The notes under the pieces were generated by a model, which had not been told where the DNA came from, ran no database searches, and saw nothing but the letters and a program-made list of their open reading frames with translations. A stretch of DNA of 64,000 bases, from the NCBI RefSeq assembly GCF_036785885.1, contig NC_092323.1, positions 15,322,501 through 15,386,500 on the forward strand, in the 5' to 3' direction. This DNA comes from Coffea arabica. Its lineage: Eukaryota > Streptophyta > Magnoliopsida > Gentianales > Rubiaceae. The position numbers and the translations under genes are program-made. Shown piece after piece: positions 12,741 through 24,822 of this stretch. The stretch's first letter is position 1. The number at the start of each line of letters is the position of its first letter.

Positions 12741-14540
12741 ATGGAGGGCTACAAACTTTATTTAGCTGCTGTATCGGTACAAGTATTCCATTCTATCATG
12801 CACATAGTTTCCAAGGCTGCAATTGATGATGGTTTCAAGACATATATACTCGTCTTCTACAGACAAGCCATTGCAACAGTCTTCTTAGCTCCCATAACTA
12901 TCTTTCTTGAGTGGTATCGTTCAGCTCAAATTTAGCATATTAATCTTTATTTTTCTGCTCTTGCTTGCTCGATCTAACACATAGTATACTTTTATCGAAT
13001 TTACAGGAAAAGTGCACCACCTCTGACGGTAATGACATTTGTCAAGATGTGTATACTTTCTCTCCTTGGGTAAGATGTTAGCAAAAAATTTTCTAGTGAA
13101 AATCATTGTTGTATTTCAGTTGTCTTGAATTTTTTCTAATGAACTGATCGTGTATGTTTCTTTTTTCTTGAAGGTGTTAATTGAATTATTGTTTTCCTCA
13201 CAGTTGAAGTTCATATCCACTTGTCTATTTCAGGTTCACATTGACCTGGAATCTCAATAATATGGCTCTTAGGTACACATCTGCCCCGTTAGCTGCAGCA
13301 ATCAATAATACAATTCCAGTCAGTACTTTCTTCCTCGCAGTTCTATTCAGGTAAGACATACATGTTACAAATCTAAGATTTCTGTACCTGCAAACTCTTT
13401 CAACTATTTTCTAGTACTCTAAATTATGGCTTCAATTGTATGAATAAATTCTTCAAATTTTAACTTGGGTGCTCAATAAAAATTTAAAAAAAAAAAAAAG
13501 AAATTAGCCAACATGCTTTGACTGCTTACAGAATGGAAAATTTCAATTTGAAGACTGTCCCTGGGATTTCAAAATTTGCCGGAATAGCACTATGCTTAGG
13601 AGGATCTGCAACTATTGCCTTCTATCATGGTGCCCCTTATCTGAAACTATTGGTTCATCATCACCTGTTGAAAATTCACAGCCCACAAAATCCGGGTCAT
13701 GCTCCTTCTAGCACCACATGGGTCAAGGGTGTACTTCTAATGTTTCTTGCCTACATATTATGGAGTTCCTGGCTTGCATTGCAGGTAAAATTAATGACTC
13801 TTGATAAAGCTTTTTTTTTTTGGGTGGGTTTTTCTGGCCAATGCAAAAGAAAACCAAAGAGTAAGAAATCATCTATTGATGGGAAAAATGCACTTTTCAT
13901 CTCAATGTTTTGGGTGTGGATCAATTTCACCCTCAAATTTCCAGTCAAAACACATTTTGCGTTGATAGTTTCATAATTTCAATAGAGTGAGGATAATTTA
14001 CGGATTGCCAATCAATTTTGATGTTATATCTTAACATAACGAACACGTCTTGTTGGTAAAATATTGCATTGGGTTGACAAAAATATTGAAAGCCCCATCT
14101 TAGTTTACTTTCCCTTTTTCAGCTCTAAACAGTCTTAACAAACTTTAGCCACCATAACTCTCTCCTCAGTCCAGAACTTAATAAGAAGCTCCAGAAGGAC
14201 TGAAGCCATGGAAAAGAAATGATTCCGTTATAGCCAATTGAAGAAAAATGCCAATATGAAAAAAGAGTTTAACAATAGGTTACTCCAAATTATAGTATTG
14301 TTTCTGTAACTCAATCAATGGCTGAATAAAGTGCTAATAATGCATTTACTAACAGACTGGTCATTTGATTATATTCTATCTAAATTGGTTTGCAATCCTT
14401 CGATTTTTCTTAATTAGTTGAAATTATGAAATTATGAGGATGAAATGTATTTTTGGTGAAATTTTAGAAATAAAGTTGGTCCATACCCCAAAATTAAGGA
14501 TGAAAAGTTATTTTTCTCCTTGATTATCAAACTCTTATAT

Positions 14541-14586
<46 letters not shown>

Positions 14587-17500
14587 AATCCATTGCTTTG
14601 GTTAAGCACTAAAAAATTATGCTCTTTGATTTCGCTGCCATCAGTCAATTATTCAATTTAGGACATGCCACATTGTGATACATATTTATAGCTTGTTTTG
14701 AATCCCATCGTATCCATGCCTTACTCTACGTAACCAATATGTTATGGCAGAAAATTTTACAACAGATTGAGTAAAAAAAAATTAGTAAACCAAATTCTAA
14801 AAAAGAGCAAATGGCATAAACAGTCTGTCAATTACTTTACAGTAAAATAGTCCATCAACTTTATTATTTTTAGCTGATTTCATTCTTCAACCATTTCTTT
14901 TATTGCAGCTAATCAGGTCTGAGCCACCCAAATTGTAAGAGTTCTCCACCAATAATAACTAATTAAATCAAGTTAAAAATTAGAAAACCACCCGCAAACT
15001 TTCATTAAATTGAGAAAACCAGATTAAGTCAGGCAATTGCAAAGAAATTGGATTTGATCAAGAGCAAAAAGGTCGGGCTTTTTTTTTGGCAATTTTTTTG
15101 ATAATACAATCGAGGAATGATGAAAAAAGCTACAATTTTTTACTCTCAATCTGGTCTAATTTGTTTGGAATTTTCTCGACTAAATCTGTTTTTTCAATTT
15201 TAAGAAGAGCTGTTGGTGGATTCGATCAAATCAGGCAATTGCAAAGAAATTGATTCCATCAAGAGCAAATAGTTGGGTCTTTTTTCAGCTATTGTTTGAT
15301 AATAGTATTGGAGTTTGCCAAAAAAAAAAAAAAAATGCCACAAATTTTACTCTCCATCAGGTCCAATTCCTTTGTAATTTTCCTAACTAAACTTGTTTTT
15401 TTTTAAAAAAAAAATTTAAGAAGGGCTGTAGGTGGATTTCTTATCTTGTCGCCCATTTGACTAGTTATTACGGGAAAAATCTTCCTATTTGGATAGCTCA
15501 GTCAAATAAGAAATAAGGACCTAATCGGCTACCAAAAAAACAAAAAAAGGTACAAAGACTAAATTGGCTATAAATAAAGTTGAAAAACTGTTTTAACATT
15601 AGTCAAATATTTGAAGGACCATTTAGGTCTTTTGCTCTTCCCAGAAAAATGTGTTAAAAATTGGAGTTTTGAGTTGAGAGCCATATCATACCCTTTCATA
15701 TGCCAGACCCTACCCTATCCGTCATTTTTTTTTTTCCCGACAACGATAACACCCTTGAATTGTTTGGTGTCACCCTTGAATTTTCTTTTGCTGCAAGTGG
15801 GATTTAAATCCTCATTTACAATCCAAGGAGGGATTTAAGTCTCTCTTTGATAGCCACTGAGCCAAACTCAGTGGTTCCTACCAGTCGTATTGTCCTAGCC
15901 CAATTCCAGTTTGTCGTACATATAGTGGCAGATTTACCTTTTTGATGCATGTGATGTTTATGAAAGAAAAGAGTGAGTGTGTTTCGATAGTGGTTTATTG
16001 GCCAAACTTTACTTACTTACGTTACAAATATATTTTTTGACAACTCTTTTATCTTTCGAATCACCTTTTTATCTTATATTAATCATATTAAAAGAAAAAA
16101 AAGGCAATAATTTTTTTAAAGGGAAAATGACTAGTTCATTTCTCACATTTCACAAAAATATTCTTTTTATCCCTCACTTTAAAACGAAGCGAATTCGTCC
16201 TTGACATTTAAAAATTGAAATTATTACATTCCTGAATTCAACTTTCAATTTGAATCCAACCACCTAGCAACCCAATTACAAATTTCAGAAGTATAATTGG
16301 TTGATCACTTGATCAACTAAACTTGATATTCACATGAAAGTTAATGAACCCACAAAGGAAAAATAAAATATTATAACATAAAAAGGGATTAATCTTTTCT
16401 ATATTATTATTGTATATGTTGACGGGTCTAGATATCTACCACATAATTTCAATTTAAATTTAAATACCAAACTTGTATAAATGGTATACATCTAGACTTA
16501 TGAGTGTATAAACTCATGATGCATGAAAAAATTTATCCATAAAAGAAATCTACTATTCCAAGACAAAGAAACGGCCTTTTTATGTTATAATTTTTTATAT
16601 TTTTCTTTTTTTTGTTCAACAAATGTCATATGAATGTGATGGAATTGACCGAGTGATCCATCAACTTTATTTTTGAAATTTGTTATTAGGTTATTGGATG
16701 GTTTGATTCATATTAAAAGTTGGGTTCACGGGTATGTAATAGCTTCAAAATTTAAATATCGGGGATGAATTTGCTTCATTTTAAAAGTGAGGGATGAAAA
16801 TAATATTATTTTGACATGTAAGGGATAAAACAAGTCATTTTTACTTTATAAAATACTAATCCAAATAATCTCCTATTCAAATACACTAAGTGCAGACGAT
16901 TGAAGCACGTGCTCAAACTAAACAGAAATAAATTATGCAAAGTGCCCCTAATTCCTTGACCTTCTAAATAAAGAAAGTAAATGGCTAAGTACTGACATTT
17001 GAATGACCACAGGGCTGCCTATCGAAAAGCTATCCTTCAACACTTATTAGCATAAATCTTCAAAACTTCTTCGGCGGAATTTTCTCGTTTATTATTGCCA
17101 TCTATTTGGAAAGAGATTTTGATGAATGGAAGCTTGGATGGAACGTTAAACTTCTATCTGCTGCTTACTGTGTAAGTCTATATATTTGTCCAGAAACATT
17201 TGTCAAGTCCCCAAACAATTATCTACATGATTAGCAACTTACAAACAGAAATGGACAGGGAATCATGGTCAATGGTGTTGGATTTAACTTGATAGCTTGG
17301 GTTCTTAGGAAGAAAGGGCCCTTATTTCAAGCCATCTGGGTTCCACTTGTGCTGCTATTCACAACTTGTTTTTCAGCTGTCTTTCTTGGGGAGATAATTA
17401 GCTTAGGAAGGTAATTTACTTGATTTATTTTTCTTTTGCATTTTCGACTTTAATTTCTCACCATATGCTAGTTCTCTTTTGATAGAATCCAGTGTTGAGC

Positions 17501-17859
17501 ATTAACATCGTAAAGGAAAAGGCTTCTCAGATACAAATGAAAGAAAAAATTGATCAAGTCTAAGAAACATCCAATTCTCAAAATCAATTTACATGACAAA
17601 AAATTGAGTATCACAAAAGATTTGTATTTATTCATGCTGAAATTTTCCTGTATTTTCCAGTGTTGTGGGAGCAGTATTGCTGGTTATGGGGTTGCACTGT
17701 GTACTATGGGGCAAGATTAAAGAGCAAAGCAAAGAAACGGAGAATTGCTCTTCAACTGTCCAGCTCGCACAAATATCACAGAGTGCACCAAAGGATGAAA
17801 TACAAGTGGGGAGCACTCCAAAGCACTCAATAGCTCAAAATGCTTGCTCCTATGTTTGA
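12741..17859 (+). CDS. WAT1-related / nodulin MtN21-like EamA transporter, 7 exons, 371 aa
   Basis: Plant drug/metabolite-transporter superfamily protein with ten predicted membrane helices; family members move auxin, amino acids or other metabolites across the tonoplast or plasma membrane. Exons: 12741-12913, 13007-13069, 13234-13350, 13532-13784, 13785 intron to 17013-17171, 17259-17410, 17661-17859. All introns are GT-AG and the spliced length is 1116 nt, frame intact. Family signatures: FKTYILVFYRQAIATVFLAPITIF (exon 1), ALRYTSAPLAAAINNTIPVSTFFLAVLFR (exon 3), the GISKFAGIALCLGGS helix and WSSWLALQ (exon 4), WKLGWNVKLLSAAYC (exon 5), LRKKGPLFQAIWVPLVLLFTTCFSAVFLGE (exon 6), VGAVLLVMGLHCVLWGK (exon 7). 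The start ATG begins the usual short cytosolic tail. Intron 4 is 3.2 kb, much longer than the others. Substrate cannot be told from sequence. Confidence 0.93.
13881..14519. repeat. Foldback element F1 in transporter intron 4
   Basis: The left end (gggaaaaatgcacttttcat, running to about 13980) is an imperfect inverted copy of 14410-14519 (ending ggatgaaaagttatttttct). No coding frame inside. Looks like a MITE of about 640 bp; a clean target duplication is not visible. Confidence 0.65.
14545..14583. repeat. (AT)n microsatellite
   Basis: About 19 uninterrupted AT units inside intron 4 of the transporter gene; likely polymorphic. Confidence 0.95.
14803..15639. repeat. Foldback element F2 in transporter intron 4, with internal direct repeat
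   Basis: Outer arms: agagcaaatggcataaac at the left pairs with the complement of atttaggtcttttgctct at the right, and matching continues through 'catcaactttatta'. Inside, a unit of about 202 bp starting near aggcaattgcaaagaaattg occurs twice (from 15031 and from 15233). Non-coding, MITE-like, about 840 bp. Confidence 0.7.
16118..16853. repeat. Foldback element F3 in transporter intron 4
   Basis: Arms of roughly 270 bp (16118-16390 and 16570-16853) are inverted copies at an estimated 75%, for example atccctcactttaaaacgaa against the complement of ttcattttaaaagtgaggga. The loop is about 180 bp. No ORF. Almost the whole element can pair with itself. Confidence 0.75.
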
Positions 17860-18954
17860 GTGCAAGGCTTGTTCATCCAGTGCGCACTATCGGGTAGCAG
17901 TTGTGGGTTCGCTTGTTAAAAAAAAAAAAAGATTGTGAAAGTGTTTGTTGTTAGATACTTAGACAGAGAGAGAGAGAGCAGGATTTTGGTTTAGATTTAC
18001 AAATGGTAGGAAATAAATTTAGTACATCGAGTACTCATTATTTAATCTATCCAAAATACCTGACAATAGTGACATCAAGCACTCACTAGTTACTCCATTC
18101 TATGACGATCATCCCATTGTGATCAATCCCAAATACTTGACGGTGGTGACATTAAGCACTCATTAGTTAGTCCATTTCGTGACGATCATCCCAATGCGAT
18201 CAATTAGTAAATACTCTAAAGCGCGATCAATTACTAAGTACTGTAAAGCACGATCAATTAGCATTACTTGATCAATCCTCTTCGTCTCTCTATTATGTTT
18301 TAGCATTATTTGATCTTATCTCTTCATCTCTCTATTATGCTTTAAGTAACGGGAAAATTGACAAACGTCGATTAGATTGAAGAAAGGGACCAAGAACTAG
18401 GATAAATATAAAGACTCCTGTTTGATAATTTAGTTCAGCACTTAAATTTAATGGATTCAAATCTTAATATATTCAGACCATTTGATAATCAAAATTAAAC
18501 ATCCGAATTAATTAAGTGGCACTGAATTTTCTAAGCAAAACTTGCTTCCAAAATTAAGTGATAAGTTATTCACTTATCATTGAATGTGATATGCACTCAA
18601 ATATATTATATTTAATTTTTGATTATTAAACGGTCTGAATATGTTAATATTAATATAATTTATATATAATATAATATACATAATTGAAATATACCTATTA
18701 ATATATATTAATATACATATTATAAAACAAAATTGAAATAAAAAATAAAAAATATATAAATAAATAAATATTAATATATAGAAACAGAGCCAGTATATAT
18801 TTAAAAAAATTATAAATTATAAAAATACTCAAAAATATATTTTAAAAGTACCTCTAAAAACAATCCTAAAAACATCTACAGTAAATGTTTTTCATATACA
18901 CAGCTACAGTAAAGTTTTTAAAAAATATCTCCAAAAACAGCTAATCCAAACGGA
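17860..18954. other. Non-coding spacer after the transporter gene with local tandem repeats
   Basis: A (GA)n tract lies at 17963-17978. 18054-18205 is a 76-bp unit present twice (around gacgatcatccca). It is followed by two ~34-bp units with gcgatcaattagtaaatac and two ~41-bp units with cttcgtctctctattatg (18205-18345). From 18600 to 18900 the sequence is extremely AT-rich. A weak MITE-like pair of ends sits near 18425-18640. I see no gene. Confidence 0.7.
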
Positions 18955-20657
18955 GCCAGATGTATTCTAGTATTCCACGAGCTATTTTGTGTTGCCTTTC
19001 GTTTTTGCAAGGAAATGTTTTTGCGACTTTAGCTGGGCCAAATCCTCATAATATTATTGTTTCCAAAAAAATCTGTCAAATATGGCTCTGTCGGCCATGT
19101 AGGCGCGACAGGAGGTCCAAATTTTTTTTAAAAAATGTGGCAAAGGGCCGTCGTGCCCTGGTTGTTTTTTGACCACACTGTCGCACCAACGTGGCGCAAC
19201 GAACCTGGCAGCTGCGCTCCAGCCTTTTTTTTTAATTTTTTGTAAAAAAATATGTAGGTTCCGGTAAGTTTTTTTTTTTTTTCTTGTTAAGGGGGTTTTG
19301 GTTTATTAAGTTTAGCATGTTTACGATTTACAGTTTATTATTAAAGGGTTTAGGGTTTAGGATTTGTTAAGTTTGTTGATAAAAGGGTTTGGATATAGCC
19401 ATTGTAGTTAATAAAGAATTTATTAAGTTTGTTAATATAGTTGATAACTTACTTAAAAATTAAATTAAACGTAATTGTATTAAAGAAAAAAAATTAGTAC
19501 ATGAATCACGGTTTTTGTATTTTAGAATTTATATAAAATGCAATAATGTAAAAAAATTAATAATATATAAAAAAATTAATAGTTGTTTATAGAATGCACA
19601 CAGTAAAAGAACTCTTATAGGTCGTTATTTGGTATACGATGATACTTGATATTTATACTAAACGATTAAATCAATTAAAGTGGTTGTAGATTTACTTATA
19701 CCTCTATATTTAATAAATTAATGGATCCTTTTATCAAATTGTAGGATTTCATCAAATAATTTGTACTTTTGTATTTTGAAAAACGTTATTAAACTTTAAA
19801 ACGATTAAATGTCAAGATGATGTGCAATGCATTGAACGGATGAGATTTAAATTTGAGTAGAAGATAGGATAATATCAACACCTCAGGGGTTTCTTACTTT
19901 TATCCTCGTCCTTAGCCTTCTCACAAAGTGTCGTGGGGAACAATAGTATCGAGTAGGCGCGATGGCCCTTTGCCTTTAAAAAGGAAAAAAAAAAAAAAAT
20001 CTCCATTGCCTATCGCGCCTATATGGCGTGACTAGCATACTTTAATACACGACTTACACATAGGCATATTTGACGGATTTTTTTGGGAAGCCACATTAAT
20101 ATTACGAGGATTTGAAAGTTGCTCGTCATTGTTAGTCTAGCTGCTTGACTTCAATATTGAAGATTGTCCGGCACATAAAATCCCAAGTCGTAGTCTCCAA
20201 GATTGTCCGGCACATAACCGGTAGAAACAGTGTATGAAGTGACGACGAGGTTCTTGATAAATCCATTTATGACAGCACCATGTGCAACTCATGATAAATC
20301 CATAGCCTTTGAATCTCCATTAGGCCCAAAAATGATAAATCCATGGGCCAAAAAATTGATAAACAAGTTGAGTATTATGGTTTCCATCTTCCCATGTTAT
20401 TTTCAGATCTTTGTCATGTAGGCTGTAGCGCGACATTATTGCGAAAGAAAGTACAAGGATTTATGAGAGGACAACGCGCAAGTCATGTCAGACGCAGGAG
20501 CTGTGACAGCCGTCTGTACGTATAGAGCGTTGGCCTTTCCGATTTATTAGTAGTGGACCATTGGTAGGATGTGTCGGACGAAGGAAATCACATATCAAAT
20601 TTGATTTGATTTGCGGCTGGAAGGCTAAGGAGGCTGCCGGCCCTGAAGCAAAATTAA
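18955..20657. repeat. Block D0: tail of an earlier array unit
   Basis: Matches block D of the later units (24823-26582 and 46906-48630) along its length, from the shared gtattctagtattccacgag, through the interstitial gggtttagggtttagg, to gaagcaaaattaa at 20657. It lacks the SINE present in the other two copies at the corresponding site (gaatctccattaggcc near 20310). No coding content. It shows that the P450 array once had a unit upstream of P450-1. Confidence 0.85.
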
Positions 20658-20681
20658 ATTCATTTACATCCATGATTTTTC

Positions 20682-20709
20682 ATGTTTACCCCCATTGGAT
20701 GCTCTTCAA
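20682..20709. other. Remnant of a PIF/Harbinger right end
   Basis: The text ttacccccatt followed by ggatgctctt reproduces two parts of the right terminus of the complete PIF element (ending 37816) with about 12 bp missing between them. It lies at the equivalent position, just before the shared P450 promoter. P450-1 therefore once carried the same insertion, most of which was deleted together with block E of the preceding unit. Confidence 0.65.
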
Positions 20710-20835
20710 ACAACTACGTATTTGAAAAGTAGAATGGACCACCTAAATAACCAAGATGCCGCCGATCACAATAATTTGCATAGTGAGTTCTTGCTAGTAG
20801 TTATTTAGTGACTTCCAAGCCTTTGCTCATTCATT

Positions 20836-20843
20836 ATAAATAC
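20836..20843 (+). promoter_or_regulatory. TATA box of P450-1
   Basis: tataaata, 96 bp before the ATG, in a segment conserved with P450-2 (37944-37951). Confidence 0.75.
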
Positions 20844-20938
20844 CGGCCCCCTCCACATTCCAAACATACTCAACCACCTTCATTGTGCTACATTCTGCTA
20901 TCTTCTGCCACCACCACCACCCCCACTACTCCCAGAAA

Positions 20939-23070
20939 ATGGAAAGCTTTTCTCCCACCTGGGCTGCATATGCACTCGCCTGGGTTGCAACGGTGGTTAT
21001 CGCCCATCTCTCGAAGCATTTCCATCAGCAAAAACTCAACCTCCCACCGGGTCCAAGGCAATGGCCTATAATTGGAAACTTAAACCTCATTGGCACCCTT
21101 CCTCATCGTTCACTCCATCAACTCTCCCTAACATATGGTCCCCTAATGCACCTTCAATTCGGCTCCTTCCCAGTTGTCGTTGGCTCCTCCGTGGAGATGG
21201 CCAAAGTTTTCCTCAAAACCATGGACGTCACATTTGCAGGGAGGCCTAAAACTGCAGCCGGAAAATATACCGCTTATGATTGCACCAACATGACTTGGTC
21301 CCCTTATGGACCATACTGGCGCCAGGCACGTAAGATTTTCCTTATGGAATTATTCAGTGCAAAAAGACTCGAATCATATGAACATATTCGGGTGGAAGAA
21401 ATGAATTCGCTTCTGCTACAGCTATTCAAGTCATCAGGCAAGCCTGTCGTGTTGAAAGATTATCTTTCAACAGGAAGTTTGAACGTGATTAGCAGGATGG
21501 TCCTGGGGAAAACATACATTGATCAGTCTGAGAACTCAATTGTCACGCCCAAAGAGTTCAGGCAAATGATGGACGAGGTGTTTTTGCTGACTGGTGTGTT
21601 TAACATTGGTGATTTCATACCTTGGATCGATTTCTTGGATTTGCAGGGGTATATCAAGAGGATGAAAATCTTGAGCAAGAAATTTGATAGGTTTCTGGAG
21701 CATGTTCTTGATGAGCATAATGCCCGGAGGAAGGACGAAACTGATTGTGTCAGCAAGGACATGGCGGACGTCCTTCTGGACCTTGCAGATGATCCCACTT
21801 TGGAGGTGAAGCTAGAGAGGCGTGGAGTCAAGGCATTGACTCTGGTATATGTTACTTACAAACTGCATAACGCATGCTGTCAACTTTTAAACGACTGAAA
21901 ACTTGAGAGAAAATAGTCAGTGATCTTTTGAACTTGAATACTCAAAATTTTCTTTGCTACTGAAAACTTGAGAGAAAGTAGTCTGGATCTTTGTAGTTTG
22001 ATGAAAATTTTTCAGTAGAGGCAGAATTAACAAGAAAATTCTTTTTAATCCTTCTAAAAGAAATTGCTTTTGATAAAGGTACTCAAGTAAGTAAGTTGAT
22101 TGTTGGCCAAGTACAGTCAATTTGCAACTTAAGAACGTTTGTGGGCCAAGTCAATTTGCAACACAAGAAGTTGATTAGAACTTGAGTTTTGCTGATAAGT
22201 ACATTGGTTCTATTCTTTGCCAAATTAATATAATATCCATGGTAGTAAGATTTATTTCACGTTCCGGTGGGGAGCACAAATAATAATTCTTAAGAAATTC
22301 CAAGCCTATTATAGGAAATTTATTTTGTGCCCTGTTTCATTCAGATATCACATTCGGAACATTGAAACATAAATAAGTTTAAGAACTTCAATAATTGGAC
22401 TAAGTTTCTTGCTGCACTTTGCGTAATGATTGAACTCTAGGACCTGCTTGCTGGTGGAACCGAGACCTCAGCGACTACAGTAGAATGGGCCATTTCGGAG
22501 CTACTGAAAAACCCAGAAATATTCAACAAGGCAGCCGAAGAACTCGACCGTGTTATCGGTCAGAATCGATGGGTGAAAGAGAAGGACATGCCAAATCTTC
22601 CTTACATAGAGGCTATTGTTAAAGAAACAATGCGTATGCATCCCGTGGTCCCATTGCTAGTGCCAAGATGTGCTCGCGAAGATTGCAAAGTTGCAGGGTA
22701 CGATATTCGAAAGGGAACTCGAGTCATCGTCAACGTTTGGTCAATTGTGAAGGACCCTGAATTGTGGGAGAAGCCAGAGGTATTTTGCCCCGACAGATTC
22801 ATGGGAAAGGACATTGACTTCAAAGGGCAAGACTGTAAGTTCTTGCCATTTGGTGCTGGAAGAAGAATGTGCCCAGGGTACAGTTTAGGCCTCAAGGTTA
22901 TCCAATCTAGTTTGGCCAATCTTTTACATGGATACAGATGGAAGTTGCCAAATGACATGAAGCCTGAGGACCTTGACATGGAAGAAATATTTGGGCTTAC
23001 TACACCAAGAAAGATCCCACTTGTTGCCATTGTTGAGCCTCGGCTTCCTCGTAATCTTTATTCACTATGA
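20939..23070 (+). CDS. Cytochrome P450 (CYP71 clan, probably CYP92 family), copy 1, 511 aa
   Basis: ER-anchored haem monooxygenase using NADPH via P450 reductase. Exon 1 is 20939-21844 and exon 2 22441-23070, with one phase-0 GT-AG intron (596 bp) at the position usual for the A-type clan. Seen in order: N-terminal membrane anchor (residues 8-25), proline hinge PPGP (36-39), C-helix WRQAR (127-131), I-helix AGGTET (306-311), K-helix ETMR (364-367), and haem loop PFGAGRRMCPG with ligand Cys446. The text SFPVVVGSSVEMAKVFLKTMDVTFAGRPKTAAGKYTAYDCTNMTWSPYGPYWRQARK is typical of CYP92, a family including homoterpene (TMTT/DMNT) synthases and proteins labelled flavonoid 3'-hydroxylase-like; the substrate is unknown. 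The open frame extends upstream to 20885 but without an ATG, so 20939 is the start. Nothing is broken. Confidence 0.95.
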
Positions 23071-23344
23071 TTCACTACGTGTATGTTTGATCTCCCAGTA
23101 TCATCATTATCAACTTGTGTTCAAATAAATCAGCTCTGCAAGTTTAGAATTTGTAGCTGCGCTTATATGTGTTTGCCAATTGCCACAACGCTACAAACCC
23201 TTGTAGTTGGTGCATGGCATATGCGTAACCACTGAGATTGTTATGCTTATTGAAGTCCAAATTTGTTCGCAATTATGTGAAACTGTGAATACGCACACCC
23301 CTGATGTTTCAAATACATTCTATAACATTCTGATGCTAATTTAA

Positions 23345-23480
23345 ATCTGCAATAGTAGGTTCACAGTCAAAGCAATGTGCTCTCTGCCATCTTTCCTCTT
23401 AGCATCTTCCATCAATTCCTGTGCACCTCTAAGCCATGCCACTGGATTGGTGCTACTTTCCGTACTTGTTGGGAGGAAGA
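23345..23480 (-). pseudogene. Unidentified exon relic, copy 1
   Basis: The minus strand reads PTSTESSTNPVAWLRGAQELMEDAKRKDGREHIAL and then runs to a stop. The composition is unlike the random frames nearby. Recognisable copies lie at 40553-40687 (minus) and, in opposite orientation, at 33505-33620 and 56326-56353 plus 58405-58500 (plus). The last three have lost the frame. I do not recognise the parent gene. Confidence 0.45.
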
Positions 23481-23645
23481 GAGAAAGAGAAAAAAAAAAA
23501 AAAAAAGAGCGGAGGGTGAGGTGGCTGCGGCAGTGATGGCATGGGAAGGGAGGGAAGAGGAAGAGCAGCAGTGGTGTGGTGCGGAGAGAAAGAGAAGAAG
23601 AGAGGAGAGAAAAGAAAAAAGAAAAAAAAAGGAAAAAAAAAAGCA
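23475..23645. repeat. Homopurine tract downstream of P450-1
   Basis: Long A/G-rich stretch on the plus strand, including an A16 run and gaagaggaagagcagcag. Any long frames here are low-complexity artefacts. In the P450-2 copy the same tract received two Mutator-like insertions (40820 and 42458). Confidence 0.8.
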
Positions 23646-23754
23646 AGATTTGGAATTTTTTCAAACCTTCAAATGCACAAAAGTTTTCTTACTAGTTTTA
23701 TAGTAAAGCATAGTAAAATGTTAAACTAACGCCTAGAAAATAGCAATCATTTTG

Positions 23755-24590
23755 GAAACAAACCCTGAGATTTATTATAATATCACTTAGCTTCTCTGAA
23801 GTTTTTAAAATCTTACTTTCTTCCCCTACCAACTTGGGAAGATCAAGTGTTCCTATCAAAGGTCACAAATTTACAACAATTACTGTTGCACTCTTTATGA
23901 CTATTTAATTGAAAAGACCAAAAACTATAGATGAAAAAGATAACCAAATTGCTATCCAATATTGGTGGATATTTCTTTGTATCAACGTGGTGGTGGAATA
24001 GTAAAAGACATGGGTAAACTAAATTCTAGTTAAAGACATGGGTAATTTTTGCAGAATAGTTATGAGGAAATCAAGAAATTCTTTTAGAAAATATGTTCTA
24101 ATATAGGATATAATATAAGTTATACTAAAAATTAAAATAACCTCTTTATACATGTGGTTTGTAATATAAATCCTACTTATAGAAAAAATTATATAAATAA
24201 GTCAGAATTTAAAAAATTAATTAGAAATGTTCTAATGACCAAATATATCTCTAGGAATATTCTTTTTTTTGTTAGAACATCATTTTTTATACAAGGTAAT
24301 AGTTATTGTACATCTACAAGATTATTCGTTATTGCATTTATAGTTGCTCATATTTTCAACTTTTTACTTTTCAACTTTATTTTATTTTTTATTGTTGTTG
24401 TTCGCTTAATAAGTAGGATAGCATAAGAGTAATATTAGAACAAAAATTTTATCTTTCTTGCATTTCCTTCAAAGGGGTTAAAATGTATGAAGAATATGAA
24501 AACAAGAGAGGTATGTGAGATTTTAAAAATTGAAAGAGTTCTAAGTGATATTATGAGAAATGTCATGCGAGGTTTCTGAAATTATCCCCA
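23755..24590. repeat. Spacer MITE, copy A
   Basis: The left end (aaacaaaccctgagattta, ataatatcacttagcttct) pairs with the complement of the right end (tctaagtgatattatgagaa ... ggtttctgaaatt). About 830 bp, no gene. A second copy at 45817-46670 is nearly identical, so it predates the unit duplication. Confidence 0.65.
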
Positions 24591-24822
24591 AAAAAATCAT
24601 CCAAATGAACCTTCTTGTTGTTGCAAAATCTTTGCTTCGGAATCCTAGTGCCATATTTCCATCTTCTTTAACTCTCCGTCTCTCCACCAAAAAAAAACAA
24701 AAAAGAAGCAATTTTGGTAGCGAGCTACTTTGAATAAGATCGTGAAATAATTGCATGTAGAAATTTGACAAGAAGTGAAAGCAATCAAATTTGCAATATG
24801 TCAACATATATTTTTATATGAA

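Noticed and set aside
19340..19362. gggtttagggtttagg as a telomeric repeat
   Set aside because: Only two units, repeated in other D copies; a short interstitial motif, not a telomere.
20885..20938. In-frame extension upstream of the P450-1 ATG (and likewise 37994-38047)
   Set aside because: The frame is open but has no ATG; the codon at 20885 is GTG. The MESFSPTWAAYALAW start fits the usual P450 anchor.
23377..23729. Long Lys/Arg/Glu-rich plus-strand frames after P450-1 (and 40576-41166 after P450-2)
   Set aside because: They translate a purine tract and change freely with homopolymer length; the second is created by a transposon insertion.
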